From Brachypodius melanocephalos (Eukaryota > Chordata > Aves > Passeriformes > Pycnonotidae), in the NCBI GenBank assembly GCA_013398615.1, contig VZSR01001685.1:4743019-4807018 (forward strand): a DNA stretch of 64,000 nt, read 5' to 3'. Shown here piece by piece: positions 62,723-64,000 of the stretch. A program made the position numbers and the translations under genes. The number at the start of each line of letters is the position of its first letter. The first letter of the stretch is position 1. Below the pieces are notes generated by a model. The model was given only the letters and a program-made list of their open reading frames with translations, had not been told where the DNA came from and ran no database searches.

Positions 62723-64000
62723 TCTCATTTTCTGTGGTTAAGAAAAACAGGTTGTAATCTCTTCTAACTTCATGAAATATTTATGTCAGTCAAAAGCATC
62801 AGCCTTTGGGCATAAACCAGCCCCATAAACTGTATGGTAGGGAACATGGTTGCTGAGATGGGTGATTGTCACCAGTCCTGTTGAATAGCTGAAGCATAGG
62901 TTAAGCAGCTGGAACATGTTAATCTTTAAAAAAATTAAAGTGTACCTTCCAGTGTGGGGAGGAGGAGCAGATCTGACAGTTGTGAGCCCATTTACTGAAG
63001 TTATCTTTTTGATTACAAAGAGATAAAGGAAAAAATATCAGATGTTATATTTTGCAGTTTACCAGTAGATGTTAGCAGTTTACAAGGAAGCAAGTAATTT
63101 ACAGTTCATAGGTGCTGTATTTGAAATGATTACTCCAACTGTATGATACAGAAAAGAAGAAACCCTGGATAGCAGAATACAAATAATCAAGGCCTTTATG
63201 TTACCCTTGCTTCCCATTTTTCAGTTTTTTCTCTTGGAAAGAGCAATATAAGTGTCAGACTGACCACAGCACCAGGACCAACAGAAGTTTCCATACAGAC
63301 ATTCTTTCCCAGTTGGGTATCCTGGGATACATCCTGTTGTGATGCTACAAGTCATGCCAAAATGTTCCCACATTGTCTCATGATGTATCTGCTTTTGTTA
63401 GTGTGGGTGATTTATGCTCTTTTTTTGAGTCTTCTTGTAAATTGTGTATTTCATTTTTATAGGGCAATTGTAATATTTCTTCTTTGGTACTAAAGCAATT
63501 GTGTTACTTATATAAATAAGATGATAAAGAACCCATCTGGTCTCTTTCCAAAATCTCTGTGGTAGCTGACTCACATGTCCTGTCTCTGCAGCCAGCTTTG
63601 GTAGATACTGTTGAATGTGCAAGTTAAGCACTCTTCCAGTGCTTCCATTACTTACACTGACATGTTGGCAGTTTAGGAACTACTTCCAGGGGAAAAAAGT
63701 TTTTGAACGTATGCTTATTTTTATTTTCTCTGGAAATCTCAGAAGCTGAATTGAGACTGATGGTTCAGTTCCATTAAAATAAGACCTTAAGTGCTTAAAA
63801 GATAGAAATACTTTTGGTGGATACGTCTGTCAGACCTCTAATCTGTTGCTTTAGTCTCAAAAAAATAAAAGAAGTTGTTACCAGAGGACTTAAATACCCA
63901 TTTCAGATGTATTACTGAGTATTTAGAGAATAGATCAAATTAAATATTGTTAAAGATTTCCTAGAGAACTCTCCATAAAAGTGGATTACTGATCCACTGG

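Larger units (their letters stand above)
55027..64000 (+). other. SPIRE1: SPIRE1 downstream intron (5' part, end outside window)
   Basis: This stretch follows the donor of exon B and runs to the window edge. I looked for the next SPIRE1 peptide segment and did not find it, so the intron is at least 8.9 kb. Contents are a 25-bp palindrome (56106-56130), a 28-bp hairpin (57460-57487), a GGTGAAGGA-type tandem stretch (58947-58992), a sense CR1 fragment (about 59432-60040) and a C-rich run near 62.71 kb. Nothing else stands out. Confidence 0.8.

Noticed and set aside
1..64000. tRNA, rRNA, snRNA, CRISPR array, operon or phage-type system
   Set aside because: No cloverleaf with A and B boxes, no regularly spaced repeats, and no dense gene layout were seen; the window is vertebrate intron.

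Overview
The window looks like vertebrate nuclear DNA, most likely from a bird. It is AT-rich, CpG-poor and almost entirely non-coding. The only interspersed repeats I can recognise are 5'-truncated CR1 LINE fragments; I see no Alu, B1/B2, L1 or obvious endogenous retrovirus. Sparse CR1 with short G/T-rich simple repeats is typical of birds. A turtle or crocodilian is not excluded.

The window lies inside one large plus-strand gene, which I identify as SPIRE1 (spire-type actin nucleation factor 1). Two internal coding exons are visible. Exon A (32449-32682, 78 codons) and exon B (54901-55026, 42 codons) together encode a contiguous part of the N-terminal KIND domain, the module that docks SPIRE onto formins of the FMN family. 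Both exons begin and end in phase 0. The intron between them is 22,218 bp. The first exon, the promoter, and the exons for the rest of KIND, the WH2 actin-binding repeats, the spire box and the FYVE-like domain are not visible and must lie outside.

Layout: 1-32448 is upstream intron with CR1 remnants (about 2.4, 8.2 and 11.3-11.7 kb; a doubtful one at 3.3 kb), a GC-richer unassigned block at 5.1-5.7 kb, simple repeats and a candidate G-quadruplex (20.5 kb). 32449-32682 is exon A. 32683-54900 is the intron between the exons, with GC-richer blocks (33.7-34.0, 35.6-36.0, 43.4-44.1, 50.1-50.5 kb), a GATA-motif cluster (43.86-44.0 kb), perfect inverted repeats (34.08 and 52.3 kb), a T18 run, a 56-nt pure-purine tract and a short CR1 tail (51.7 kb). 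54901-55026 is exon B. 55027-64000 is downstream intron with the best preserved CR1 fragment (about 59.43-60.04 kb, sense) and two further strong inverted repeats (56.1 and 57.46 kb).

I found no new multi-gene system. The most checkable observations are several exact inverted repeats in the introns, a CR1 copy split by a 141-bp G/T tract, the GATA cluster, and local changes in the KIND coding sequence. No RNA gene, CRISPR array, bacterial-type operon or second protein-coding gene could be supported.
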